A DNA stretch of 64,000 nucleotides, taken from Ischnura elegans (Eukaryota; Arthropoda; Insecta; Odonata; Coenagrionidae). A program made the translations under genes and the position numbers. The notes beneath the pieces are model-generated. The model was not told the origin of the DNA. It did not search any database and saw nothing but the letters and a program-made list of their open reading frames with translations. This document shows, one piece after another, positions 32,085-43,252 of this stretch; position 1 is the stretch's first letter; each line of letters starts with the position of its first letter. Location: contig NC_060248.1 in NCBI RefSeq assembly GCF_921293095.1, positions 136,288,972-136,352,971 of the forward strand. Reading direction: 5' to 3'.

Positions 32085-34698
32085 CCTGGATCCGCCCAAT
32101 GTAACATAAATGTCACACCCTGTATCGCTCCACTGTAATGGCTCTTGCATCGTTCGGGCACGGTATATTGTTGTGTTTTATACCTTATAAGAAAGAGGAA
32201 GCTAAGTGCTTCAATTCAAGGTAAAAATTGTCAAGTGAGAGTGAAGACCTATCCTTTGAGTACCCCTGGTACTTATGCGCCTTCCCTGGACACTAAAAAT
32301 GGACGTTCGCTTTGTGTAAATATTTAATTTTTTCATTAACTATATGCGCTACAGCGACAATTTTTGGTATGTATCAACATAATGATACAAAATTATTAAT
32401 AATACATTAATATGTTTGGTATTGCTTTCCATTTCTGTAATATACTCTGATAAATGTTACTGTGACATAAATGTCACATTGGGCGGATCCCTATGCAAAT
32501 CTTCAAAGTTTCGAATTTTATGCTCTAGTTAGCATTTATTCCATTTTCAACGTTTTTTCCTTCGTATTCCCGCCAAAAGATTTATTATTTATCATTCAGT
32601 CGATAAATTTGCATTTATTAACTTTTATTCCGGTAATTACTTTTGAATTAAATTTTTTAATATTAGGGATATCGATAGCTCAGAGATATTACACTGTGTG
32701 AAGCCAAATAGCTTCCGGAAAACGAAGACTTTGACGAAGTACAATATACCTTGAGCTACCAGAAGCAGCAATTGTCACTGATGAGGACATTACAGATGAC
32801 CAGGCTGGTGGACTTGTGGAAAATTTAACGGGAAGACAACTTCGGGCAAGAGTGGAGCTTGTTTTGCAGCTTGATAATGATAATACTAATGAATTTCAAG
32901 AGAAGTCCTGAAGTATTTCGGTACCAGTTAGATGTAAGGAAAAGGATTCGAAGTCAACGAAGCTTACATCACTTCTCCAATAGAAAAAAGTAAAAAGAGA
33001 AGCTGCCAATTTGCGACAAGAAGGTCATTTTGTAAGAAATAGGTTATTCCCCGAAACAGATCTTCCTGAATAGAGGGAAAAATTAAGTGTAGAAATTTTT
33101 AAAATAGTTTTTTCGGATGACATTCTTTTTTCTCATGGCAGAATTAGATAATTATACTACTTCTATTGTTTTTTCATCTTCTAGCATCAGTAAAGAGGAG
33201 ATGAAAATTTTCATTGGGATTTTACTGTTATGAGGTTGTAACTGGTTTCCATCCAAGCGATGCTCCTGGGAAGATTCTGGGGGTGCTCACAACTCAATGG
33301 TTACCGTAGCCTAGCGAAGGAATAGGTTCTTTGTGATGAGTAGACCTTCACTGTGCAGACAATACGATGCCCGACATAATAGACAAATTGTGGTAGCTTA
33401 GCCGTAGATCACTAAATTGAAAGAACGTTTCAGAGGGATTTTTCCCACTGAAAAAACTCTCTTTTGGCAGGAGTATGATTGTGGAGTATTTTGGTATCCA
33501 TCCTTGCATGTAATTCATTCGGCGGAGGACAATCAGTTTTGGTGGTAATGGTGGAATATTTTCCTTGACTTTTGGATGTAGCTGTTCACAATCTGAAGCT
33601 GTTCACAATCTGTTCACGAGCGAAATCTGGTCATTGCATGTCACAATTAGAGATCAGGCGTGTAATAATGCAAACATTACTGACCATACATCGATGCAAA
33701 GGCAAGTATAGCCGCCGTACTACTTCATTTTCAACAGAGGCAGACAGTGAAATATGTTACGATGCTAATGATCAATTAGTCTCAAAAGATTGCGTCGCCG
33801 TGCTGGAGAACATTGCGCTTCCGTCAAATGCACTGCATGCGATGCATGAAATATGGATAAATATTGCTTTACTACTTACCACTCAAAATGGTACGTATAC
33901 GCCGGCATTGAACTCTAAAGCAATCAATTTAGTTTATATGAAACAAATTGATTCAAATTTAATTCAATTTTATAAGGTATTACACCCTTATGTGTTGTGA
34001 GAATATTTTTCAAACATGTATATTTATTCTATGTATTTTCCAAAATTGGGAAATGCATTTTCAACTATTTTACTTATTAGCCATGTAAAAATATTATTTA
34101 AATGTACCTTCAACAAATCCATAATTGTGTCAATTCAAGGTTCTGTAATTTCATAACACTACTGCCGAAAACTTAAATTTATACATAAATTTAAAATAAT
34201 TTTTCTTGATGTGTATTAGACAAGTTTATAATATAAACATTATAAATTTAAATATACCCCAAACTTGTGAAATAGTATTGAAAAAATCCAAAACACTTCT
34301 ACATCGTAAAAAATCACAATTTACATCGAAAAATTTATGAATCGCGGGCAATGGAACTCTGAAAATTATTGCTAAATTTTTAAACAATTTACTTTAAATT
34401 TAAACAAAAGCTTGAAAATAGTGTACGTAATTAATAATATGTTTTTCTAGTGTTTTTTATCATTTAAATGAACAGTGCAGCTCAAATGCGGAAAATATTT
34501 GCTTTTTCTGGGGAAATATTACCTTGCACCAAAAGACAACAGATCCGCCCAATGTGACATTTATGTCAAATCCTGTATCTCGGAAACTACACAGCCGATC
34601 AACGAAATATTTTCAGAATGTAGTATAAATGAGACCCTTACCATTCCCCTAGAATATGAATTATTGATCTCAAAAAAAATATTTTGGGCGGATCCAGG
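32085..34698 (+). mobile_element. piggyBac-like element with composite ends (2,614 bp)
   Basis: TTAA lies on both sides (32081-32084 and 34699-34702) of inverted CCTGGATCCGCCCAA ends, the piggyBac signature. Additional copies of the terminal sequence lie inside: inverted at 32461-32490 and direct at 34542-34575. Each end is therefore itself a short inverted-repeat unit (406 bp left, 157 bp right) around the coding part. The transposase is degenerate. It inserted into the satellite. Confidence 0.85.
32740..34000 (+). pseudogene. piggyBac-like transposase, degenerate
   Basis: Shifting frames give IVTDEDITDDQAGGL (acidic N-terminus) and, from about 33060, a piggyBac-type core start: 'LSVEIFKIVFSDDILF' and then MKIFIGILLL. 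Next come 'RNRFFVMS' and 'EDNQFWW' followed by 'FLDVAVHNL'-like sequence (33560-33600) and 'SQLEIRRVIMQTLLTIH', which corresponds to the end of the catalytic domain. Large parts between the conserved blocks are missing, including the region with the catalytic Asp residues. From 33680 an open tail of about 100 residues does not look like the usual Cys-rich end. There are many stops. Confidence 0.65.
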
Positions 34699-34702
34699 TT
34701 AA

Positions 34703-34830
34703 CCAACAACAAAAGAATGGTTTAGTGGATCTCTATATTTTTATAACAATTTCTTAAGTTAAAAAATAATTAGCAACAATTTTAACACCGTTTTAAAAAG
34801 TAACAATGTGTTACGGTGAAAAGAATAGAA
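34703..34830. repeat. tandem satellite, right part after piggyBac
   Basis: The TAATTAGCAACAATTTTAACA and TAACAATGTGTTACGG words continue the satellite seen at 31630-32080, showing that the piggyBac-like element split the array at a TTAA. Confidence 0.6.
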
Positions 34831-34869
34831 TCTGAGCGTAGTTGTGGTGCTTTAACTCCCAAACCCTGA

Positions 34870-35153
34870 TATATACACATTGATGCACACATACCTTTAC
34901 ATTGTATAAAAATGTATAAAGTGTACAAATTTTATACAGCCTACACAACTATGTATAAATTTTCATAAAATGTATAAAATTTATACAATGTACACATTTT
35001 ATACAGCTTTATACAAATTCATACAAAATGTGCACATTGTACACATTCTGTATAAAATTGTATACATTGTATACAAAATTGTATACATTGTATACAAAAT
35101 GTGTACATTGTATACATCCTGTATAGAAATTGTATACAAAATTTTCGTTGGGG
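34870..35153. repeat. MITE-like repeat of TGTATAC-type motifs
   Basis: Dozens of variants of TGTATACAAAATTGTATA, TGTACACATT and TATACAGC fill the interval. The right end AAAATTTTCGTTGGGG matches, inverted, the CCCCAATGGAAATTTTG end of the repeat at 24054. The left end is not clear. Confidence 0.55.
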
Positions 35154-35551
35154 ATAACTTAGGCACCATGCACAAGAAACAACTTATTCAAAAATGCAAC
35201 ATGTAAACATTCACAGTACTTACCGCCGCCTTCCACAAATGGGAGTTTATAATGCCAGGTTTGGAATTTTATTTCTTCTTAGCATTATATACTGACTTAA
35301 AACCTCGCACAAAAACGATCCCTTGTCGTAAGCCATGGTGTTCACAGGTAAGTAAACGGGATCCCACTACGAGCGAGGGCACGGGATTTGTTTCAAGTCA
35401 CTACTCCTGAACCATCGCTGACTTTTCTGAGCTAATAGCACCACTTTCTAGCCACTACACTCAGTTTCGTACTGTGAAAAAATGAAACCTCCAGAAGGCC
35501 TCCTTACCACTGAAAAAATGGAAAAAAAACACCACAAGTCAGCATGGCAAA

Positions 35552-35805
35552 TGGAAGGAAATCCAGGTGGCAGCACTAAGTTAGGTGTCATGGCCGAATA
35601 GGGAGGATCGCCCACTTTAGTACGTTTGTTTGTGTGGAACGATAACCTGCGAATACCCGAGTTTTATGTTCTTATTGAAAGCGTCATTGTTCTTATTGAC
35701 AATTGCATCTGGAAGGGAATCCAGGTGACAGCACTAAATTAGGTGTCATGGCCGAATATTGAGGATCGGATGCATTAGTACGCTTGTTCGTGTGAAACGT
35801 TAGCC
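35552..35805. repeat. direct repeat pair about 160 bp apart
   Basis: GGAAATCCAGGTGGCAGCAC...TTAGGTGTCATGGCCGAATA...TTAGTACG occurs at about 35556-35628 and again at 35716-35783 with few differences, just upstream of the THAP exon. 35.16-35.55 kb shows nothing recognisable. Confidence 0.65.
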
Positions 35806-35872
35806 GGCCAGCACTATGCCGTTTAGCCGAATATCAATGGCATTATGATGAAAAACTTAGAAGGAAAAGTTC

Positions 35873-36019
35873 ATGAGCAACAAAATGTGCGGTGTTTATG
35901 ATTGCACCGACCAGTGTGAGACAAAAGCTATCTCTCTACATAGATTCCGCAACACCCCTAATATGGGAAAGAAGTGGGAGCACGTCATGAGAATGGGCAA
36001 GAGTGAGCTAGCATGCTAG
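35873..36019 (+). CDS. THAP-domain first exon
   Basis: ATG at 35873 opens 'MSNKMCGVYDCTDQCETKAI', then 'SLHRFRNTPNMGKKWEHVMR' and MGKSELAC before a stop. It has the N-terminal half of a THAP C2CH finger: CxxxxC, the S-x-H-R-F block and the invariant Trp in KKWEH. A GTGAGC donor at 36003 (after MGK) lets it splice to a second exon with the last Cys and His. No such exon is evident downstream, so it may be a real gene's first exon, or a fragment. THAP domains bind DNA through this zinc finger and occur in host regulators and P-type transposases. Confidence 0.5.
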   Translation: MSNKMCGVYDCTDQCETKAISLHRFRNTPNMGKKWEHVMRMGKSELAC

Positions 36020-37411
36020 TTTTATTTAAGAAAAAAACAAGAATGGGTCATAGAGAAACATATGAAGGCATGACACCTTCATTGTATCATATATTGCCTA
36101 CTTAAAAATTGTTCGCGTAAGTATGGAGGTGTCAGAGGATGAGATGCAGACGGAAAGAAGGTTGAACAAACTTGCAATAACTATCAATGAATTTTCAGAT
36201 ATCCAATAAGCCAGGAGAGTTAAGGTTGGGGAAATGATTCGAATCGCGACAACTGAGAATTATATGAATATTCCCGGCCGACTACCCACCAATTGCCGGG
36301 ACTAAGTCTGCTTGAGACAAGTAATTTCTCCCAAAGTCGCACAAACTTTTCGGAGGCGATCCCCCCCACGATCGCCGGGACATCTTCCGCCCGGGGGCCC
36401 GTCAAAACCGGGTCGGCCCTTAAAACATCTGTCTCTTTCTCATTCAATAACTAGGCCCTGCTCTTCCGAATACGATGCGGTGCGAAACCCCGACGTTTCT
36501 AAGGCCTGCGTGCTTCGTTGGGTTAAAGGATTTCTCGAGTCGCTTTGCCCAAATGGCCAAAATTCCGGGGCCGAGGCACGGAGACCCTCGCGCGACCCGT
36601 CTCGCCACTTCCCCATCGATCTTCGCTAGCCGGTGAGAGTCGAGTGACTCCACATAGCAGTCAAAACGCCAATGCAAGGGGAATTCCACTCACGACCACA
36701 CCGACGTCGAATTCCCTTAAGAAGAATAGATTATTGAGGACGGATGGCTTATGTGAGTAGATGCCTATCATATTGTTTGATGATTTTAATAATGATATAT
36801 CTCTTGTAATGATGGTGGATAAAATCGTCAAACAATACACACGAAAACGGAAAAAGAAGCGCCAATTTTCTTCTGAAAAGCTTGTATCTCGTGTGACATG
36901 CCATTAATAACGCTTGTTTGTATGCTAAAGCCCATTGCAAGAACCAAATACTCCAACAGTGCTTCAACCATGACAGGTTACAGCATTCCACCTCATAGCC
37001 CTCAACGAGGGACCTCTTGATGTCTCTATTGAACTCCAAAACGTCAGATGTGGAGAAAATTACTTCATCCATTATTCACAACTGAGATTTACCATTTACA
37101 TCAGTATTCGCTTCACAAAATTGCTGAAAACACATCCGTTTCGCACACCGCTAGGCTGTAGCATTAGTAAACAAACCGGCCGATCCTCCACGTCTCATTT
37201 CTGAAATTGGCCACCAGATGTCAGCTACTTTGATTCCTGTTGCCAATACTCGCCATGTTAATTTTCCTACAACTGGAAACCATGCGCACCCTCGCGCTGC
37301 CACTCGTTCAAAAGAGGAACTATTTGGTGTCGGAAGATTGAGGCAACAGCGCCCCCTACCGATTTCAATGAGAACCTTGTGGAAGATTAGTAACCTGTAT
37401 ATAAGGGCCTT
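36020..37411. other. unassigned, with a GC-rich patch at 36.3-36.7 kb
   Basis: The GC-rich patch (CGATCGCCGGGACATCTTCC region) has open frames on both strands in several frames, none resembling a family. 36.75-37.07 kb has a 107-codon minus-strand frame that I consider spurious. Confidence 0.35.
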
Positions 37412-37689
37412 GGGAGAAAGAGTCAACCGTCCGGTATACCCGACAGCAGCGCCAAAACGGATGGTAAAAGAACTACGTGTAAATACGCAGGGACACCACA
37501 CAAACAATAATAAAGCAATGGCGGGGAATGGACGAGAGGTTATAGAGGAATAAGAAGCCGTTTCATTGAATGAAACATGTTAAAGAAGATATTGTGGGTA
37601 GGGACACGAAGAGCATTTCTATAAAAATGTGAGTGAAATAGATAAATTTTTAGATTCGCTCAACTATAAACAATTAGGTTATTCCTCAT

Positions 37690-38367
37690 TAATGCAATGA
37701 AGATAAATCGACAGAAATAGTCAACCTTTTTGGCAGACTATTCGATTCCATCAATTACGTCTTATGTGATCAAAACAAATCCACCAAAAGAGTCAAACTT
37801 TTTGGTAGACTACTATATTTCATCAATTACTTCTTCTGTGACCGAAAAAAATCGACAGAAAGAGTCAACCTTTATGGTAGACTACTAGATTTCATCAATT
37901 CCTCAGTTTGTAATCATAACAAATCCACAGAAAGAGTCAACCTTTTTGGTAGACTACTGGATTTCATCAATTACTTCTTATATGGTCAAAAAAATCGACA
38001 GAAAGAGTCAAACTTTTTGGTAGACTACTAAATTTCATCAATTCCTCAGTATGTGAACAAAACAAATCGGCAGAAAGAGTCAACCTTTTTTGTAGACTAC
38101 TATTGTTTCATCAATTACTTCTTATGTGATCACAACAAATCGACAGAAAGAGTCAACCTTTTTGGTGGACTAATGAATTTCATCAATTCCTCAGTATGTA
38201 ATCATAACAAATCCACAGAAAGAATCAACCTTTTTGTTAGACTACTAGATTTCATCAATTCCTCAGTATGTAATCAAAACTATAATCGACAGAAAGAGTC
38301 AACATTTATGGTAGACTACTAGATTTCATCAATTACTTCTTACGTAATCATAACAATACCACAGAAA
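37690..38367. repeat. tandem array, unit about 80 bp, left part
   Basis: Units read (T)CGACAGAAAGAGTCAACC, TTTTTGGTAGACTACTAGA, TTTCATCAATTACTTCTTA and TGTGATCANAACAAATC. About eight units are seen, with two alternating variants (AATTACTTCTTATGTGATC versus AATTCCTCAGTATGTAATC). Confidence 0.9.
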
Positions 38368-40365
38368 GGCTGCTATTCTGGATAAGCGTTGCAAAAAATA
38401 GCATATGCTATTCTGCGGGTCATTATTGCAACGACCCCGTATTCAGAATGAAGCGTAGTAATAATTTTGTTCGGAATAGCAGCATGCTATTTCTTGCGCG
38501 AGCTATTTGGAAGCTCCGCCCCTTCCCGTATGAAAAACTTTCTGAACAGTTTGCGCAACCAATGAGGGAGAAGATATTTTATATATTTTTCTGTATTTTA
38601 TGGAATATTGACTTGAAATTACAAATAATTGCTTCATTTGCATTTAAAAATTATATTAAACCGTGGATTTATATAATACGCTTTGAAAATCTCGTTTAGG
38701 AAATCAGCTGATTGTTATTGTTTTGATAATATCACAATGGCTTCAGACAGGTGGGTTAGGTCATAATTTTACTGTTATAATGATGATTTATCGGGCATAA
38801 ATATTGAATCATTTACCTATATCCGATCGGTCCTTTATCGTGAGATATATGTTATGCGAAATAATCATTGAAACCAAAATATGTTTGATTTTCTTCATAA
38901 TTGTCTTAGGCTTCGAAGTCTGTCTGTTCGTTGCATGTCAAAATAAATATGTACCAACTTTTATTGCTTTGATCGTGACGATATAGCTTTACTGTATGAA
39001 CTAGAAGCTTTCGTTTCTAATACTAGCTTTATATTATATGACTCCCTAATTTCAGTATTCATTCTCTGTTTAGGAAATGAAGTAGGTGGCAACGTCACCG
39101 CTGTGCTTTCATGTAATATGATGGAATAGTATCAATATTTCAGCTGCAGATTTGGAAAAAGCAGAGGGATGTGATGGTGAATTTTAGGATAGGTGGAACA
39201 ACTGTGAAAAAGTGAATCGTGTGGAAAGTGCTGTTGTGTCACTTATTATTGTTTTCGTATCAGCTGATTTTAATATGCTCACTGAAATTTTTGATAGACC
39301 CTGAACTGTGCCGATATACTGAAACTTAATTGTGTGAATAACTTACTTTCCTATAGAGGAAACAATTTGTATTGAATTCCACATGATATATATTGCATTA
39401 ATGATGTATACGTGGATATTCCATTAAACGTTTGTGGCGAATCATATTTGTTCGGTAACTTTATTGGTGTTCGGAGAAATCCTTTGTTTTCAAGCAAGTA
39501 ATTCAAGTCGACTGCCCGTGTTATAAGTTCGTAAATTTTAAGTTTTAATTGTAGAAGGTAGCGAATAGTGGGGAAAATAATTTCGACTCGTTGCATGTTT
39601 TTGTATATACTGTCCAATTGAGGAAATGAACGGCTGATCAAAGTATATGGTATTATTATGGTAATATATGGTTTTCATTGAAAGCTATAACTGTTATTAT
39701 ATTTGGCGAGTTAGTGTGTTCACACAAGCTTGAAATTTTTCAAGAATCGACCTGATAGCCTACATTGAGGATATTTTTAGTAGCAAGTCAAGTGATGAAA
39801 TAAAATTATGAGTTGTAAATATGAATAAAACACGGAAAATTTGGGCTAATCGTAGTAATTCTTTGCATTAATTGTTATTGTTTTCGTACTGTCAATGAAG
39901 CAAGCTTGAGCTTCATATATTAAGCTCGAATGTTAATTTCTAACCAATTCACTTAACTAGTTAAATATTCATCACTTATGCTACTATTATTTAATTAAAA
40001 TAAAGCAGATAACATTTTTTTTTTGCTATTATTCCATTTTTCAATGCTTGATTGTGTTACTTTAACCTCAGAAAAACAATTCGACATCGCAATGCGCACG
40101 TTTTCAGGGTTGCAATACCGAATAGCTCGGCATCGAAGACCGCGTAATATTATAGCAAGCCTACCGGTTGCAATTCGCCGTTCAGAATAGTGAATTGCTA
40201 CGGGCCTATGCTATTCTGAGAATTACGTCTTCCGGTGTAGTAAAAACACGAATTGCAACCGTTCTGAATACCAAATAGCATAGGCGTTGCAATACGCTAT
40301 ATTATAGCAACATCGGTTGCAATATCGGAGAATAGCATAATGCTATTCCATCCAGAATAGCAGCC
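38368..40365. mobile_element. 1,998-bp inverted-repeat element inserted in the array
   Basis: The ends are GGCTGCTATTCTGGAT and ATCCAGAATAGCAGCC, flanked by AAA on both sides. The interrupted array unit (ACAGAAAGAGTCAACC) shows AAA is a 3-bp target duplication. Subterminal zones contain many copies of GAATAGC and TTGCAACG words, including the perfect palindrome AATAGCATATGCTATT near 38390. No transposase is recognised. A 3-bp duplication fits PIF/Harbinger or CACTA better than hAT or mariner, but the ends do not settle it. Confidence 0.75.
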
Positions 40366-40560
40366 AAAGAGTCAACCTTTTTGGTAGACTACTAGATTTA
40401 ATCAATTACTTCTTTAGTAATCATAACAATGCCACAGAAAGAGTCAACCTTTTTGGTAGACTACAAGCTTTCATCAATTCCTCAGTATGTAATCAAAACT
40501 AATCGATAGAAAGAGTCAACATTTATGGTAGACTACAAGATTTCATCAATTACTTCTTAT
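40366..40560. repeat. tandem array, right part
   Basis: The array resumes with AAAGAGTCAACCTTTTTGG after the inserted element and gives two to three further units, ending in AATTACTTCTTATTTATTG before the right inverted repeat. Confidence 0.9.
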
Positions 40561-40984
40561 TTATTGCGAAAACGGCAATTAGAAAATGGAAGCAGTACCG
40601 ATATTAGCCGTACGTGGCGCTGTCGTCGGGTATACCTTGAGGTTGACTCTTTCTCCATTCTCTAAGACTCGAGGTTGTGTCATTAATTGGAACTTTCACC
40701 CGAAACTTTAGCGCTCAAATCATGAAATATAGTTTAATAATTGTAAATTAAACAAAATATAGACGCAATCGAGGAGAGACACGACATTTTTATTCATTAA
40801 ATATCCGAAATATTATTTCCGAATTACCCACTTTAGACAGTTGATGTTTGTGAATTTATGTTCTCTCAAAGTACATATTAATTATTTGAGCTATTTCATG
40901 GGTTGTCATGCTTCCAAAGTTTTTATATATTATATTAAAATTCCGAGGTGGATGCCAATGGCAAGATGGACGCCGTGCGCTCAT

Positions 40985-41366
40985 ATCATTCACGGAAATC
41001 ATTCGAGAAAATTAGAACAGGCCTGAAATTTCATTCGAATGCAGGAAATTTCCGTTATACACCGTGAATGATGGTCATTCGAATGATCCTTCGAAAGATC
41101 ATTCACCGTGTAAATCGGCCTTAATAGCCAAACCGAATGTTTTGCAAAGAGCTTCTAGTTTTGGCCACTAGGAGTCGACAAGACTGATTTCTGATTGGAG
41201 ATTGGCCGCGAGAAAATAGAACCTGTTCTAAATTCCAGATTGGGCGAGAAATTGTGTCCAATACTGTGAAACGGATATTGGGCTAGAAATTGGTGTGTGT
41301 CAGTGGGTCCACAATCCAATATCCAATGGATTGGCCAATAAATTGGGAAGTGTCATACGGGCTTAA
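40985..41366. repeat. two adjoining MITE-like fragments
   Basis: The first ends at TTCACCGTGTAAATCGGCCTTAA (split here as CATTCACCGTGTAAATCGG and CCTTAA, 41100-41124), with inner copies of CATTCGAATGATC and CATTCACGG. The second ends GTGTCATACGGGCTTAA (41350-41368) and matches the MITE end at 14484. Opposite ends are not resolved. 40.66-40.98 kb shows nothing. Confidence 0.4.
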
Positions 41367-41674
41367 CCTTCAGGCATACCTCAGTCTTCAATGAAAATTA
41401 ATAAGAAAATCGATTCATAGATTGCAAAATATATGAATATAACAATGGATATTGGAGAAAGGATAACATCAAGGCATACCTCTGTCTTTATAATGTAAAC
41501 GTGAAAATCGGTTCAAAGATTGCAAAATATGTTAAGAACAATGGGTATTGGAGAAAGGATACTTTGTATTATTGTATTTTTACTATAAAATGATATCTAT
41601 TGTAGGTGCTCTAATTGATCCATGAAGAGTTCAATTTGTACTGATGGAAATAAATCAGCCAGTGATAGTGTGTC

Positions 41675-41875
41675 CAGGGGCGGATCCAGGATTTCTTTCT
41701 GGGAGGGGCACAAGCAAGGCCGTATCCAGGATTTTGTTCACGGGGGGCACAATGATACCTCGTCATACAAAACGAACGAAATGATAATGGGACGGTATTA
41801 AAAATCTAGCATATTTTTTAAGGTCTGGGGGGGGGGGCACGTGCCCCCGTGCCCCCCCCCCCTGGATCCGCCTAT
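41675..41875. mobile_element. G-rich MITE
   Basis: GGGGCGGATCCAGGATTTC at the left is mirrored by CCCCTGGATCCGCC at the right. A second CCGTATCCAGGATTTTG lies inside, suggesting a nested or duplicated end. Long G and C runs adjoin the ends. 41.37-41.67 kb contains a ~75-bp direct repeat (AAGGCATACCTC...ATTGGAGAAAGGATA). Confidence 0.55.
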
Positions 41876-41889
41876 GAGTGTGTCTGTAG

Positions 41890-42146
41890 TGTAGTGGAGT
41901 ATTCAGGGGAGTCCAGGGCGTCCAGACCCCCCTGAAATATACAAACAAAATTATTTTCCTTCATAAAAGAAAACAAAACACTGAAAACTCATGAATTTAC
42001 AAAATATTTCTTTAAAAAATGAAGTTATTTCGATTATGAAAAGTTAAAAACCCATTATTTAGTACCCTGTTTTTCAAATATTTCCCCCCCTGATTTTGGA
42101 ACGCCCCACTCCCCCCCCCTGAACGAAAATTCTGACTACGCTCCTG
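41890..42146. mobile_element. diverged copy of the CAGTGGCGTA hAT-like MITE
   Basis: Its interior (CCTTCATAAAAGAAAACAAA, ATGAATTTACAAAATATTTC, TTTCGATTATGAAAAG) matches the MITEs at 22248 and 52052. The termini are degenerate (GAGTATTCAGGGG and TCTGACTACGCTCCTG). Confidence 0.7.
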
Positions 42147-42622
42147 CTGTAGTGGCCGTGGACAAGATTCTGAAAGCCATAAAAGGTACCCAGACGGCAC
42201 AGGAAGTTTTCGTACCTGAATACGAGGGTGGACCATCAAGTTACAAAAATCGCGCTTAGGAAGTTACAAAAAAGGTTTAGTTTCTTTATTTCCTTTAATG
42301 ACGAAAAAAGATGCAAGAGGACTGGCAAATTCATATGCATCGATAAAATTGTATCTCATCGATAAAACTGTATTCGGTCTGGGACTATTTTCTTTCGCGG
42401 GTGGTGCCATCGTGCCATATCCTCCTAGAAAGATCACATGCCTTCACAAGCTGGCACAAGCCGTTGGAGATCGCATCGTTTACGTCACGTCTCACCACAT
42501 TTCAGGGATTTTTGTGGTTAAGTTTGTGAAAAATAGAGTGTCTGGTAATGGTGAAGTTTCCCGTATTCTTTAATTTCATTCACTGGGCTTCAGAAACGTG
42601 TTTGTGAGATATTTTTGTTAAA

Positions 42623-42770
42623 AATGCCTTTCGTGTGTATATTGTCGGAATGCAATGGAAACTCCGGGACATGGTTCAAGTTTTTAGCTTTCCAAAAGAT
42701 CCTGAGTTGAAGAAGAAGTGCATTTGGGCGATAAGAAGAAAACATTTCACCCCTACGAAAAACTGTGAGG
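42623..42770 (+). pseudogene. THAP zinc-finger exon 1
   Basis: The start reads 'MPFVCILSECNGNSGTW'. After a one-base frameshift it continues VQVFSFPKDPELKKKCIWAI and 'RRKHFTPTKNCE', then a GTATGT donor. These are the THAP landmarks: two Cys, the F-S-F-P-K-D-P block, the basic RRKHFTPTK and the approach to the third Cys. The last Cys and His are in the next exon (43253). The frameshift disables it. Confidence 0.7.
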
Positions 42771-42824
42771 TATGTACTCTTTCTCGCTGTAATTATTTGG
42801 ATGTAATTTTAAGTTAGAAGTGGC

Positions 42825-42854
42825 TTCGGGATGTTGATGCATCAACATCCCGAA
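42825..42854. repeat. perfect 30-bp palindrome
   Basis: The half-site TTCGGGATGTTGATG is followed directly by its reverse complement. A set of AGTACT words (GTACTGAAGTACTATAGTAC) follows. It lies inside the THAP intron and is absent from copy 1 because of the deletion. Confidence 0.85.
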
Positions 42855-43252
42855 CTATTCAGTACTGAAGTACTATAGTACTATTCAGTACTAAAAATGG
42901 TGATTCAAAATATTGTAACAGCAATTCTTTTGAAAATTCTTGCATTTTAGTTGTCTTTTTTGTATTAATTCGTTCGGTAAACGTACGTGTGGTTAAAGGA
43001 GAAACTAGGAATAAGCTGCCAAGTTTATAGGATCGAATATTGTTTCTTAGCTTGCCCTATGGTGTATTACACGTCGGCTTTCATCATTTCAAATTATCTT
43101 ATGCTATCGTTTAAAACAATAAAAATATCAGGCATACAAATATTTACTATATTTACGAGCCTAGTAATTTGATTTCTCATGCAGAAATACCAAAAATTGG
43201 AAATGATTTGACCTAATAAGTTACATGGTATTTTATTATTTATTAATTTTAG

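Larger units (their letters stand above)
37412..40656. mobile_element. inverted-repeat element built of AAAGAGTCAACC tandem repeats
   Basis: GGAGAAAGAGTCAACC followed by GGTATACCCGACAGCAGCGCC (37412-37453) is mirrored by GGCGCTGTCGTCGGGTATACC and GGTTGACTCTTTCTCC (40615-40656). Between them a tandem array repeats the same GAAAGAGTCAACC word roughly every 80 bp. A separate element (38368-40365) splits the array. No transposase is present. Confidence 0.7.

Noticed and set aside
36749-37072. 107-codon minus-strand frame
   Set aside because: Composition is unlike a soluble domain, no family pattern is seen, and there are no supporting splice or neighbour signals.
37151-37553. Open frames on both strands near the left inverted repeat
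   Set aside because: They cover the inverted repeat itself and are not conserved on the right side.
39351-39641. 96-codon minus-strand frame in the AAA-flanked element as a transposase
   Set aside because: No Harbinger, CACTA or other transposase motif is visible.
37690-40560. CRISPR array
   Set aside because: The ~80-bp repeats are contiguous without unique spacers, the setting is eukaryotic, and they lie within an inverted-repeat element.
42298-42573. 91-codon frame upstream of the THAP exon, also present in part at 28378
   Set aside because: It is shared only because the element is duplicated; the copy at 28378 contains differences that shift the frame, and no family is recognised.
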